DNA of 64,000 nucleotides from Pseudomonadota bacterium (GCA_021782495.1 JAJXUV010000004.1:1-64000); one strand, 5' to 3'; shown: positions 41,324-50,510, counted from the stretch's first letter. The notes: a model not told the origin generated them from the letters alone. Numbers and translations: made by a program.

Positions 41324-43333
41324 TCATAAAAATCTGGAGATATGGAAGACGATTTCTGGTGGTAATGTTGGTTCCGCAGACTGAAGAAATTCCTTCTGAC
41401 CTCTTAATTGACCCAGCTGATGGTGGAAAGAAAATAACCACATCGCTATAACGGGGTCTTTAGTGGTAGATAGAATGTGATCCAGCATTATCTGGACGCT
41501 GATGATAGTTGAAGTATCAAGACTTTTAGAAAGCTCATAGATACCCCTCAGTACATCATCCATTTGCTCACAATGAACCTTTTCAAGTATCAATGCGGTT
41601 ATTAGCTCTCTAATGATAGGAAGAGCGCTTTCGGGGTAAAGTCTTATTTTTCCTAAAGCGATACACGGAGTTGGAAGATAATTTATCTCTGTTATTTGCC
41701 TTAAGACAGAAGCGAGGAGTGTTTTCTGCAATGGCTCCATCAGAATAGCTGGAATATTTATCTTAGGTAAGGCATCCAAGATATAACTCTGTTCCCAACC
41801 GTTTCTAGTTTCATCTGAGAATCTCTTAAGCATTAGAGAAACAATATTCTCCAATTCATCCTTTGGTATACCCAATTCAGCGAGTACACTGTAACTTTCC
41901 ATTTGAAGCATTCTCTTATCGTCTTTAATGACAGATATTAATTGCTTAATCAGATCTTTCTTGAATTCAATAGGAAATCGGATATTTCTAATGCATTTAA
42001 GCACCTTACTATACACCACGTCATCCTTTTCCAGCCCCGCCACTAGTAGTTTAACAACACGCTTCATATCGTGTTCAGGTATCTGGAACCTAGAAAGCGC
42101 ATCATACCCGTAAATAATATTCGGCGCTTTCTCGAGGATTGACAGAAGTTCAGCAACAACCCGATCATTAAATGCGTCGTCAGACAAGGGGGCGCAATTC
42201 CTAATCAGCAAACAAGCATCATTGATAATCAGCAAACAAGCATCCCTTGCTATCTGCTGATGATTAAAACGATTTATCAGATTGAACGCAAACTCAATGA
42301 TCTTTTGCTTTCGTTCATCGGGTATAGAGGCAGTTTCTAATTTGTGGAGCAGACTCGAAAGTGCCCTACTCTTGTCACCCAGACAGTATTGAGCCAATAT
42401 TACATTAATTTCCTTAAGTATCGAGTCAATCCACTTAACTGTTCCCTCGATCCCATTGGCATGATACTGGATAACTTCCCATGCCGCTCGCTGTATTTCC
42501 GAATGGCCGCGATTTATCTGTTCATAGAGAAAATCCATTACGAGTGGTATTCTGGCATTTGGAATTGGGATATTTTTCAGCAATAAATACAGCTCTTCGC
42601 AATTATAAGATCCGCTCATCAGCAAGACATCAACAATTGCTTCGCTCATTTCAAGAGAGATGGGAATGTTAGACAAAGATTCAAGAGCGGCTTTATTATG
42701 ATCATAATACTGCATAACACCTCCAGAACCTTGCACTACTGCTGTTTTGTTAACCATCTCAAGCAGTTTATTAATGACTTCTGGTTTTTTTGAGGACTCT
42801 GAAATTGGAAGTTTTCCCAATGTAATACATGCGACCTGAACGTTCTTAGGGTCATCTGATTGCAGTTCTTCAACGCAGAAATCAATTTCTGATTTTAATT
42901 TTTCTTTCCTGAAAATATGAAGGGGGATGATAATTTGCTTTTTAAGATGTTGATAGTTCGATAAATTTATCAGTGTGTCTTTATAATAGTATAACCAGGC
43001 AATTGTCAGAGAGAAAAAATCTCCTTTCTTGTCTAACTTACGATCCTTAAGATACTGATCCATTTGTTGTGCTACATTAAAATCTTTATGTTCGAGATTA
43101 TCTAGTAGCATTTGCGCAAATCGGGTGTGCGATCGGCAGAAACTTTTAAAAAAATTGGTTATGCTAGAATTCAGAAAAGCCACCTGTTGGTAATTATATA
43201 AAAGTTCGCACAATACGGTCATAGGCGATAGCGTATCAGGCGCAGATAACACGAGTTTTTGAATCAAAACCAAGTACTTCTCTATGCACTCAAGGTTAAA
43301 ATATTGTTGTAACTTAGATTCGACTGCGGCCAT
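41324..43333 (-). CDS. HEAT/ARM-repeat protein ending in an F-box-like first helix (candidate effector)
   Basis: 669 residues, alpha-helical throughout. Repeated motifs include LGKLPIS, LSNIPISLEMSEAIVDVLL, LGIPKDELENIVSLML and ALGKIRLYPESALPIIRELI, typical of HEAT/ARM solenoids used as binding scaffolds. An in-frame duplication gives DACLLIINDACLLIRN. The last 13 residues, LPPEIVFHISRFL, equal the start of an F-box (LPxEIhxxIhxxL), but the protein stops there, so a full F-box is not present. Start MAAVES follows AAGGTAAAATT, a leader also used by the phosphatase candidate. Probably host-directed (inference). Confidence 0.65.
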   Translation of the reverse strand: MAAVESKLQQYFNLECIEKYLVLIQKLVLSAPDTLSPMTVLCELLYNYQQVAFLNSSITNFFKSFCRSHTRFAQMLLDNLEHKDFNVAQQMDQYLKDRKLDKKGDFFSLTIAWLYYYKDTLINLSNYQHLKKQIIIPLHIFRKEKLKSEIDFCVEELQSDDPKNVQVACITLGKLPISESSKKPEVINKLLEMVNKTAVVQGSGGVMQYYDHNKAALESLSNIPISLEMSEAIVDVLLMSGSYNCEELYLLLKNIPIPNARIPLVMDFLYEQINRGHSEIQRAAWEVIQYHANGIEGTVKWIDSILKEINVILAQYCLGDKSRALSSLLHKLETASIPDERKQKIIEFAFNLINRFNHQQIARDACLLIINDACLLIRNCAPLSDDAFNDRVVAELLSILEKAPNIIYGYDALSRFQIPEHDMKRVVKLLVAGLEKDDVVYSKVLKCIRNIRFPIEFKKDLIKQLISVIKDDKRMLQMESYSVLAELGIPKDELENIVSLMLKRFSDETRNGWEQSYILDALPKINIPAILMEPLQKTLLASVLRQITEINYLPTPCIALGKIRLYPESALPIIRELITALILEKVHCEQMDDVLRGIYELSKSLDTSTIISVQIMLDHILSTTKDPVIAMWLFSFHHQLGQLRGQKEFLQSAEPTLPPEIVFHISRFL

Positions 43334-43375
43334 AATTTTACCTTCTGTATTTTGCCAGTTTAAAATAGTTCAGTG

Positions 43376-43403
43376 ATTATACACTTAAATTGATTATTGT
43401 CTA
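43376..43403 (-). promoter_or_regulatory. Promoter of the HEAT-repeat gene
   Basis: On the minus strand TAGACA (43403-43398), 16 bases, TATAAT (43381-43376), about 43 bases before the ATG. Confidence 0.6.
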
Positions 43404-43434
43404 TTATTTTTTCAAAATTTGTCGAAAAATTCTG

Positions 43435-44832
43435 TTATTGATCCACTTCAAGAAACCGCTGCAACCGCTTTTGCACGGTGTCTTTACCCAACAAATAAAC
43501 GGTTTGATCGATGGGTGGCGATAAAGTATTTCCAGTCAAAGCAATCCTCAGAGGTTGAGCGACCAGCCCCATTTTACAGCCCTCTTGCGCGCACAAAGCT
43601 TCTATTTCAGCGTGAATAGTTTCCGGCTGCCAAACAGACAAAGCCGCTAATTTCTCTTTTAAAAGACGCAAACAATGCAGGGCTTCGGCGTGAATGTGTG
43701 TCGCGACAGCTTTAGGATCGTATTCGCTGACATCGACATAAAAAAATCGACTTTTTTCAGCCATTTCTTTCAAAGTTTTGCAACGTTCACGTTGCAAAAC
43801 TATGATTTGCGGTGTATCGACACTAGGATGTTCTTTAAGCACAATCCCCAAATGCGACAATTGCCAAGCAAATTCAGGGATTAAATCCTCAATCCCGCTT
43901 TCTTGCAAATAATGCTGATTTAACCACAGCAGTTTTTGGGGATTGATAGCCGCGCCCGATTTGTTCAAAGCGCTGCCATCGAAAAAACGAATCAATTCAT
44001 CTAAGCTAAACAATTCTTGATCGCCATGTGACCAACCCAAACGCACCAAATAATTCAGTAAGGCCTGAGGCAAAATACCCATTTCTCGATATTCCATCAC
44101 GCTGGCAGCACCGGTGCGTTTCGACAATTTTTTACCGTGTTCGTCTAAAATCATCGGCAAATGACCGTATTGCGGTGGCGTTGCCCCCAAAGCGCGCAGT
44201 AAATTAATTTGCCGCGGTGTGTTATTCAAATGATCGTTGCCGCGAATAACGTGGGTAATCTTCATGTCCCAATCGTCTACTACGACGGTAAAATTATACG
44301 TGGGCATGCCATCGGTGCGCGCGATGATCAAATCGTCTAATTCCGCATTGTTGATGACGACTCGGCCTAAAACCAAATCGTCCATGATCACTTCGCCGCT
44401 TTTTGGATTTTTAAAACGTATCACGTAGGGCTCATTCGAAGATTGCTGAAGATCACGGCAATGTCCATCGTAGCGCGGTTTTTGTTTCGAGGCGGTTTGT
44501 TCTTGGCGCAATTTTTCCAAACGTTCTTTGCTGCAATAACATTTATACGCATGTCCGGCTTCCAACAATTGTTCCAAAGCTTGTTGGTAACGCGCCATGT
44601 GTTGCGTTTGATAAAAAGGCCCCTCGTCTTCTTTTAATCCCAACCAAGCCATGCCTTCTAAAATCGCCGCGATGGCTTCATCTGTAGAACGCTCGCGATC
44701 GGTGTCCTCGATGCGCAAAATAAATTGGCCGCCATAATGTTTAGCATATAAATAACTGTACAAAGCAGTTCTGGCACCGCCGATGTGTAAATAGCCAGTG
44801 GGACTGGGGGCAAAACGGGTACGGATAGTCAT
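43435..44832 (-). CDS. gltX: Glutamyl-tRNA synthetase
   Basis: 465 residues. Class I HIGH motif in FAPSPTGYLHIGGARTA, KMSKS-type KKLSKRTG, zinc ligands CYCSKE...YDGHC (from about residue 98), and DWDMKITHVIRGNDHLNNT. Normal bacterial GluRS length and layout. It charges the two tRNA-Glu isoacceptors encoded nearby. It is divergent from trpS with only 70 bases between the starts. Confidence 0.96.
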   Translation of the reverse strand: MTIRTRFAPSPTGYLHIGGARTALYSYLYAKHYGGQFILRIEDTDRERSTDEAIAAILEGMAWLGLKEDEGPFYQTQHMARYQQALEQLLEAGHAYKCYCSKERLEKLRQEQTASKQKPRYDGHCRDLQQSSNEPYVIRFKNPKSGEVIMDDLVLGRVVINNAELDDLIIARTDGMPTYNFTVVVDDWDMKITHVIRGNDHLNNTPRQINLLRALGATPPQYGHLPMILDEHGKKLSKRTGAASVMEYREMGILPQALLNYLVRLGWSHGDQELFSLDELIRFFDGSALNKSGAAINPQKLLWLNQHYLQESGIEDLIPEFAWQLSHLGIVLKEHPSVDTPQIIVLQRERCKTLKEMAEKSRFFYVDVSEYDPKAVATHIHAEALHCLRLLKEKLAALSVWQPETIHAEIEALCAQEGCKMGLVAQPLRIALTGNTLSPPIDQTVYLLGKDTVQKRLQRFLEVDQ

Positions 44833-44902
44833 GTCAAAGTTTCCAATGTTAGGCTAAAAATGATAATATAGATTCATGATTATACCAGAACGAGTGAAAT
44901 AG

Positions 44903-45964
44903 ATGCCAGAAAAATTACGTGTTTTAACGGGTGATACGCCCACAGGCCGTTTGCATTTGGGACATTGGGTGGGCTCTTTGGAAAATCGCGTCTTAATGCA
45001 AAACGATTACGAGTGCTACTATCTGTTGGCCAACTTACATGCTTTGACGACGCGCGCTGAAAACCCAGCGCAAATACAGCAAGACACGCTTGATATTGCG
45101 ATTGATTTTTTGTGTGCCGGCATCGATCCTAAAAAAAGTTGTATTTTTGTACAATCTGACATTCCAGCCATCAGCGAACTCGCTTTCATTTTCAGCATGC
45201 TGATTCCTTTTCCTCGCCTGATGCGAAACCCTACCATCAAAGACGAAATCCGAGACAAAGGTTTAGGCGACTCTTATCCTTTTGGGTTCCTACTCTATCC
45301 CGTGGGGCAAGTAGCCGATATTTTGGCTTTTAGACCCGTTTTAGTGCCCGTGGGAGAAGATCAAATCCCGCATTTGGAAATGGCGCGCGAAGTGGCGCGA
45401 CGATTCAATCAATTGTATTGCGGCGTCGATCCCCACACAGCCGACCCCTTGCAAGTGGACAATGGCGGGTTATTTCCCGTAATCGAGCCTAAATTAGGAC
45501 GGGTAAAACGCTTGGTCGGCACCGGAGCGCCGAATGAACAAGGCCTTTTATTAAAAATGAGTAAATCGCTGAACAACAGTATTCTCTTAACCGAAGATGC
45601 AGACAGCGTGCAACGAAAAGTAATGGGCATGTATACCGATCCGAAGCGTCTAAAAGCTTCCGATCCGGGCAATATCGAAGACAACCCCTTGTGGATTTTT
45701 CACGATGCCTTCAATCCCGATAAAGATTGGATCACGGAAGCCAAAATGCGCTATCAGAAAGGTCAAATCGGCGATGTGGAATGCAAAAAACGCTTGGTAG
45801 ATGTCTTAACGGCTTTCATTGCGCCCTTACACGAAAAGCGCGTACAGTTGGAAAAAAATATGGATTATGTCAAATCCGTATTGCGTGAAGGCGCCGCCAA
45901 AGCCAATGCCATTGCCAATAAAACTTTAAGACTGACTAAAGAAGCTTTGCATCAAGTGTTTTAA
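44903..45964 (+). CDS. trpS: Tryptophanyl-tRNA synthetase
   Basis: 353 residues. HIGH motif in TGDTPTGRLHLGHWVG, KMSKS in LLKMSKSLNN, specificity segment GEDQIPHLEMAREVARRFN. Class Ic dimeric synthetase; normal length. It converges with the FMN reductase gene, three bases apart. Confidence 0.96.
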   Translation: MPEKLRVLTGDTPTGRLHLGHWVGSLENRVLMQNDYECYYLLANLHALTTRAENPAQIQQDTLDIAIDFLCAGIDPKKSCIFVQSDIPAISELAFIFSMLIPFPRLMRNPTIKDEIRDKGLGDSYPFGFLLYPVGQVADILAFRPVLVPVGEDQIPHLEMAREVARRFNQLYCGVDPHTADPLQVDNGGLFPVIEPKLGRVKRLVGTGAPNEQGLLLKMSKSLNNSILLTEDADSVQRKVMGMYTDPKRLKASDPGNIEDNPLWIFHDAFNPDKDWITEAKMRYQKGQIGDVECKKRLVDVLTAFIAPLHEKRVQLEKNMDYVKSVLREGAAKANAIANKTLRLTKEALHQVF

Positions 45965-45967
45965 AGG

Positions 45968-46561
45968 TTACATCCCATTTGGATGCGCCTTTAAATCGAT
46001 CACCCCGTTTTTGCGGATGCTTTGAAAAGCCTTGGTGTATTCTTCCAATACTTTCACCGAATAGGCTAAGCGATCGCGAATGCGTTGATCGTCGGCATTG
46101 ACGCTCTCTGGGGTATTCAACACACTTTCGACATTCCGAATAATGACGTGATCGGGAATGTAACAAATCCGGCTGTTTTTATAGCTGCTCATGCGCAATT
46201 CTGCAATCGGATAAGCGCCACCCATGCCTGCAGACACTGTCACCAACAAAGCCGGTTTGTGGGCAAATTCATGCGCGCAAATCACAAATAAATTTTTCAT
46301 CGCTGGCGGCACCATGCCATTCCATTCCGGCACCACAAAAATAAAACCATCCGCTTCATTGAGTTCTTCGCACAATGCCGTATTGGTGGACAGTGCTTGT
46401 TCTTTAACAGACTCAAACGCCTCGTTGTCCCACAATTTTGGAAATAAGTCTTTCACGGAATGCAAGACGTGCTTCATACTGACTAATTGGCTTACATAAT
46501 GCCCTACTTTGGCCGATTGCGAATCTACGCGAGAACTGCCGACAATGATTGAAATAAACAT
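45968..46561 (-). CDS. NADPH-dependent FMN reductase family flavoprotein
   Basis: 197 residues with a flavodoxin-like fold. Phosphate-binding loop IVGSSRVDSQSAKVG at the N-terminus, VVPEWNGMVPPAMKNLF for the flavin ring, and VTVSAGMGGAYPIAELR. TAGGAG lies six bases before the ATG. Reduces FMN or quinones/azo compounds in related enzymes; substrate unknown. It lies between trpS and the flavin-type operon, but its promoter side is separated from that operon by a repeat cluster. Confidence 0.82.
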   Translation of the reverse strand: MFISIIVGSSRVDSQSAKVGHYVSQLVSMKHVLHSVKDLFPKLWDNEAFESVKEQALSTNTALCEELNEADGFIFVVPEWNGMVPPAMKNLFVICAHEFAHKPALLVTVSAGMGGAYPIAELRMSSYKNSRICYIPDHVIIRNVESVLNTPESVNADDQRIRDRLAYSVKVLEEYTKAFQSIRKNGVIDLKAHPNGM

Positions 46562-46589
46562 GGTTGCTCCTATGGGGTTAAATATATCT

Positions 46590-46931
46590 GAAATCTGTCA
46601 TTAACTCTATGGTTTCTTAGTGCAAAATGCAAGTTACGAAGCGATGAACTTGATGTAACAAAAATCTGTCATCACCCGAAGTACCGAGTGCAGGCTCCGC
46701 CAAGGAGCCAGGAGATCTAGAAAAGAATAACGCGCTATGTTGACTTTAAAAGCTTAATCGAAGCTGAAAGATCCTCTGGATCCCCGACGGCGGCCTATCG
46801 GCCTTGTCGAGGATGACAGACTTTTGTTATATCAGGTTCAGTGCTTTGTAACCAACAGTGAGTCATAAAACTATAATCGATGACAGACCTCTTTTTTTGT
46901 CAAGTTCATTGCTTTGTATTAATTTTATATA
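46590..46931. repeat. Cluster of inverted and direct repeats, MITE-like
   Basis: Three copies of an end sequence. Copy A, inverted (about 46627-46675), reads GATGACAGATTTTTGTTACA then TCAAGTTCATCGCTTCGTAA. Copy B, direct (about 46813-46858), reads GATGACAGACTTTTGTTATA then TCAGGTTCAGTGCTTTGTAA. Copy C, direct and slightly shortened, starts at about 46881. A and B form imperfect terminal inverted repeats of roughly 45 bases around a core containing the hairpin CGGCCTATCGGCC flanked by GATCCCCGAC and TTGTCGAGGAT. No gene lies in this 370-base gap. Confidence 0.6.
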
Positions 46932-48641
46932 CTACACAAACAATAATGGTGAATCAATTTCCTTAAAACACATAGGATACACTGTTCCATCATAAGATGC
47001 CGCTAAAAATTCATAATTCCTTTTTCCCGCAATGATCTGAGATATACCAGAAAGGGTAGGCCTTTGATGTGCGATGGTATTGAAATCGCGATCGTACACA
47101 AAAACATGGCCTCTGTAATCGGCGGAAGCAAGCCACTGCTTGTCTTTTGAAGTCGCCAAGCATTTAATAGAATACCGATGTTCCGTCTTAAATTCTTTAA
47201 CTTCATCCGCAGAAAAAAGCCTTAATTTCAAATCACGGCTGGCGCTAACAAATAACCCATTGCCAAAGCTTGAACAAGCATTGGCAATTTTATCGTGTGC
47301 GTTTCTCAAATAATGCTTCAATTGAAAAGTCTTCGTTTCATGAAAAGCCGCTGCATAATCGGCGCACACTGAAAAAATCAAACCGTCTTCCACCGCGATG
47401 CCTTTAATGGCATTCTGATGCAATGCAACCGTATCCACAAAATGCGAGTTCCCATTTGAATCTACTTCAAATACAAGCCCTTCACCCGTATAAGAGCCAA
47501 TGAGAGCGTATTCTTTACCTGACTCTGTGTACCTCGCACCACAATTTAAAGGAGAATGGTGTTGATATAATATTTCACCCTTAAGGGCATCGTACACTTC
47601 ACCCGTTTGCCCTCCACAAATCACTGTATGGCCAAGAGACAATAAAAAATTACACAAACTCGGTAATTTCGAATGCCTGGAACCATTGATGCAAACGACA
47701 CCTGAATCCCCTACCTGATACAAATCCCCTTCTTTCAATAAAACCGCATTGACTCCGTGTGTGTCTTGAACTTGCTCCGTAATCCATTGTTCTTCTTTGT
47801 AATCATAAACAGCATAATGTGAACCAAAAGTGGCCAAAACCAATTGATTCTCACCTAAAAAAGCACAAGAACGTGCCCAGACACAAGGAGGTAAAATGGT
47901 CTGGTTTATTTGAACCAATTCCTGCGCTTCATTGAGCCTCCACAAACGCATGCTGCGATCGTAACTCAAACTCACTAACATTTTATGCGTGGTACTGTAA
48001 CACAAGCGTTTAATGCCGGATTGATGGGCTTTCACCCAAATGGTGTGTTTATCTGAAATAAGTGCAATATCGCCCTCATCGTTGCCGGCAAAAACAATAC
48101 CTTCCGGATGAATTGCAATAGTGTCGGTTTCAACACCGCCTAAATCGATGGTTAAAATTTGCTGTCCTGTATGAATATCCCAATGTCGGATCGTTCCATC
48201 GTCGCTCGAGCTTAATAATAAATCTTTGCTTAGAAAAGCAAGAGAAATCACGTCTTTTTCATGACCGACAAAACCTCGAATTAAATGTCCTTGGAAATCG
48301 AATAGCCGGATCGTTTTATCTCGAGAAGCCGTGGCTATCCATCGCTCTCTAGGATGAAAAATCGCCATTTCTACATCGTCTTGATGCGGTCCTAAAACGG
48401 CCAGCAATTGCATGCTGGGAACTTGCCACAACCTCACCGTGTAATCGCTACTGGTCGATATCAAATACTGTCCGCAAGGACTAAATTCACATTGGTTGCC
48501 CAAATGGTCGTGTCTACCTACTGCAATGGCTGTGCGCGTTTTGGGATCCCATAAAATAACTTGGTTGTCGTAACCCGCCGTTGCAATATAGCGATCTTTA
48601 AAAGTCGCAATACCACTAATAGGAGATTGATGGTGTATCAT
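46932..48641 (-). CDS. WD40 beta-propeller protein, ToxC-like
   Basis: 569 residues made of WD40 repeats: ATAGYDNQVILWD, STSSDYTVRLWQV, ATASRDKTIRLFD, SSSDDGTIRHWD, SLSYDRSMRLWRL, then a second, more diverged set (SASRDLKLRLFS). That is enough for two seven-bladed propellers. It starts 11 bases after the GTP cyclohydrolase II stop with AAAGGA, so it is the last gene of a three-gene operon. In toxoflavin operons a WD-repeat protein (ToxC) accompanies a GTP cyclohydrolase II (ToxB) and a RibD-like deaminase (ToxE). I therefore suggest a ToxC-like role, with the chemistry unknown. A eukaryote-directed effector is the alternative. Confidence 0.7.
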   Translation of the reverse strand: MIHHQSPISGIATFKDRYIATAGYDNQVILWDPKTRTAIAVGRHDHLGNQCEFSPCGQYLISTSSDYTVRLWQVPSMQLLAVLGPHQDDVEMAIFHPRERWIATASRDKTIRLFDFQGHLIRGFVGHEKDVISLAFLSKDLLLSSSDDGTIRHWDIHTGQQILTIDLGGVETDTIAIHPEGIVFAGNDEGDIALISDKHTIWVKAHQSGIKRLCYSTTHKMLVSLSYDRSMRLWRLNEAQELVQINQTILPPCVWARSCAFLGENQLVLATFGSHYAVYDYKEEQWITEQVQDTHGVNAVLLKEGDLYQVGDSGVVCINGSRHSKLPSLCNFLLSLGHTVICGGQTGEVYDALKGEILYQHHSPLNCGARYTESGKEYALIGSYTGEGLVFEVDSNGNSHFVDTVALHQNAIKGIAVEDGLIFSVCADYAAAFHETKTFQLKHYLRNAHDKIANACSSFGNGLFVSASRDLKLRLFSADEVKEFKTEHRYSIKCLATSKDKQWLASADYRGHVFVYDRDFNTIAHQRPTLSGISQIIAGKRNYEFLAASYDGTVYPMCFKEIDSPLLFV

Positions 48642-48652
48642 GATTTTATCCT

Positions 48653-49285
48653 TTAAACAATCGAAATCGCATGTTGACCCTTGTATTTTTTAGCCAATAA
48701 ATAGCGTTCATTTTCTGTTTTAAAATAGACGCCCGTACTGACTTGTTCACTTACTTGAATGCCATGTTGTTCTAATTGACGGATTTTGTCGGGATTGTTG
48801 GATAATAAACGGATAGACAATATATTCATGGCTTTTAACATTTGAGCGGCTACTTTATAATTTCGCAAATCATTGGGAAAATTGAGTTGATTGTTTGCTT
48901 CAAAGGTATCGGATCCTTTTTCTTGTAAGAGGTAGGCATCCAATTTGTTGTACAAGCCTATGCCACGCCCTTCTTGTCGTAAATATAAGAGAATGCCACC
49001 TTCTTCGCCAAAATGGTGTATGGATTCCCACAATTGATCGCCACAATCACAACGTTCTGACTTAAAGACGTCGCCCGTTAAACATTCAGAATGGATGCGA
49101 ACCAAAGGATTGTCAACACGGTGGCTTTCTTTAAAAGACAAAGCGATGTGTTCTTTATAATCACACAAACCTTCAAAACTGTAAAAATGACATTCACCGC
49201 TGGCCAAAGGGATCCGAACCCGCGATCTTATTTTAGGATGCAATACGCGCAAAGTGTGCGTTGTTCGTCGTTTAACATAGACCAT
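48653..49285 (-). CDS. ribA: GTP cyclohydrolase II (RibA/ToxB type)
   Basis: 210 residues, stand-alone enzyme with no DHBP synthase domain. Zinc ligands HSECLTGDVFKSERCDCG, catalytic LRQEGRGIGLYNKL, substrate loop LLSNNPDK and TGVYF near the end. It opens the imidazole ring of GTP, the first step of riboflavin and of azapteridine synthesis. The GLYNKLDAYxLQ form resembles stand-alone cyclohydrolases of secondary metabolism more than E. coli RibA (NIGLLNKIRAYALQ). It overlaps the upstream RibD-like gene by 14 bases and has AGGAG before its ATG, suggesting translational coupling. Confidence 0.9.
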   Translation of the reverse strand: MVYVKRRTTHTLRVLHPKIRSRVRIPLASGECHFYSFEGLCDYKEHIALSFKESHRVDNPLVRIHSECLTGDVFKSERCDCGDQLWESIHHFGEEGGILLYLRQEGRGIGLYNKLDAYLLQEKGSDTFEANNQLNFPNDLRNYKVAAQMLKAMNILSIRLLSNNPDKIRQLEQHGIQVSEQVSTGVYFKTENERYLLAKKYKGQHAISIV

Positions 49286-50402
49286 GATTGTCTCCTATTT
49301 TACTCGCTATAATTTTAATATCCGGGCCACACATCGAAACACTCTGAAATTTCAAAGCGAGCGATGCACTCAATTCCAAAGCCTTATCTATGGCAAAAGC
49401 GCTCTTTGCTTTTTCTCCCAATACTTTACTAGACATATAAATGATCCATTCATCGACCAAAGCAGACTGCAGCATTTCAGCTGCAAATCGCCCGCCGGCT
49501 TCGACGAGCACTGAATTAATTTCCCTTTGGGATAAATCTTCTAGAATGGCTGAAATAGAAAAATATCGATTCTCATCCATCGGCATAGGCACAATTTGCA
49601 TGTGCTTTCGCTTTTGCATCTCCATCGGCGCTTGCGTATAAATCAAAATATCCCCTTCTGCTTCAAAAAAAGGATGCTGAAAATCAATGTCTAATTTTCT
49701 GTCCAACAATACTCTTAAAGGTTGTTTGAATTTGTCTTTACAAGCTTCTGGAAAATCTGGTGGCAATTCTCGCACATTCAAACGCGAATTGTCTGCGATG
49801 ACGGTAGTCGCCGTACTGATCACCGCCGCATGACTGGCTCTTAAAATTTGCACCTCTTTACGTGCACTTTCATCGCTGATCCATTGACTATTGCCCGCAT
49901 AATCGCTGATTTTCCCGTCTAAAGTCATAGCCAATTTGAAGCTGAGCCAAGGTTGATGCACTGTCATTCGTTTAATAAAGGCTTTATTCAATTCTCGGGC
50001 TTCTTCTTCTAAAACTCCAACAGATACTTCAATGCCCTTTTCTTGCAAATAGGCAAGGCCCTGCCCATCGACTTTAGGATTGGGGTCGCGCATGGATACC
50101 ACTACACGCCGCACACCTGCTTCCACCAAAGCCTCACAACAAGGCGGTGTATAACCATGGTGTGCACAAGGTTCTAAAGTGATATAACAAGTCGCATCTC
50201 GACTGTTCTCTCCAGCTGCCTCTAAAGCTTGAACTTCGGCATGTGCTTCTCCTCTTCCTTGATGCCAAGCACGTGCGACAATCTGATCGTTCTTAACCAA
50301 AACTGCACCGACACAAGGATTAGGTCTCGCTGTATAACGTCCATGTGAGGCTAGCCTTAAAGCTTCGCGCATCCAAAGTTGATCTTTTTCAATGTTGTCC
50401 AT
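49272..50402 (-). CDS. ribD: RibD-like deaminase/reductase (RibD/ToxE type)
   Basis: 376 residues. The N-terminal cytidine-deaminase-like domain has HAEVQALEAAG and PCAHHGYTPPCCEAL, giving the zinc ligands and the proton-shuttle Glu. The C-terminal reductase domain contains KLAMTLDGKIS, SQWISDESARKEVQ, LRVLLDRKLDIDF and LVEAGGRFAAEMLQ. Both halves appear intact. It converts the product of GTP cyclohydrolase II to 5-amino-6-(ribitylamino)uracil 5'-phosphate. First gene of the operon: GGAGGG ribosome site and a TTGACA-17-TATTAT promoter. No FMN riboswitch is visible upstream. Riboflavin genes ribB, ribE and ribH are not in the window. Confidence 0.9.
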   Translation of the reverse strand: MDNIEKDQLWMREALRLASHGRYTARPNPCVGAVLVKNDQIVARAWHQGRGEAHAEVQALEAAGENSRDATCYITLEPCAHHGYTPPCCEALVEAGVRRVVVSMRDPNPKVDGQGLAYLQEKGIEVSVGVLEEEARELNKAFIKRMTVHQPWLSFKLAMTLDGKISDYAGNSQWISDESARKEVQILRASHAAVISTATTVIADNSRLNVRELPPDFPEACKDKFKQPLRVLLDRKLDIDFQHPFFEAEGDILIYTQAPMEMQKRKHMQIVPMPMDENRYFSISAILEDLSQREINSVLVEAGGRFAAEMLQSALVDEWIIYMSSKVLGEKAKSAFAIDKALELSASLALKFQSVSMCGPDIKIIASKIGDNHGLC

Positions 50403-50433
50403 TTGCCCTCCGATGAAATAAAAACATAAAAAT

Positions 50434-50462
50434 ATAATATCCTAATAAATTTTTTATGTCAA
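50434..50462 (-). promoter_or_regulatory. Promoter of the ribD-ribA-WD40 operon
   Basis: On the minus strand TTGACA (50462-50457), exactly 17 bases, TATTAT (50439-50434). About 30 bases before the ribD ATG, so the leader is short and leaves no room for an FMN riboswitch. Confidence 0.7.
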
Positions 50463-50479
50463 TCATTTTTTTGTATTTT

Positions 50480-50510
50480 TTGAAAAAATTTGCGCGAATC
50501 TTGTTATAAT
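50480..50510 (+). promoter_or_regulatory. Candidate promoter of tamA
   Basis: TTGAAA (50480-50485), 19 bases, TATAAT (50505-50510), back to back with the ribD promoter. Spacing is on the long side. Confidence 0.4.

Noticed and set aside
46932-48641. Calling the WD40 gene simply a eukaryote-like effector
   Set aside because: Its tight coupling to two GTP-derived biosynthesis genes makes a pathway role at least as likely, so both readings are kept open.
49091-49312. Plus-strand frame opposite ribA and ribD
   Set aside because: Antisense shadow across two well-supported genes.
50403-50460. FMN riboswitch before the RibD-like gene
   Set aside because: The leader is only about 30 bases long and lacks the conserved RFN stems.
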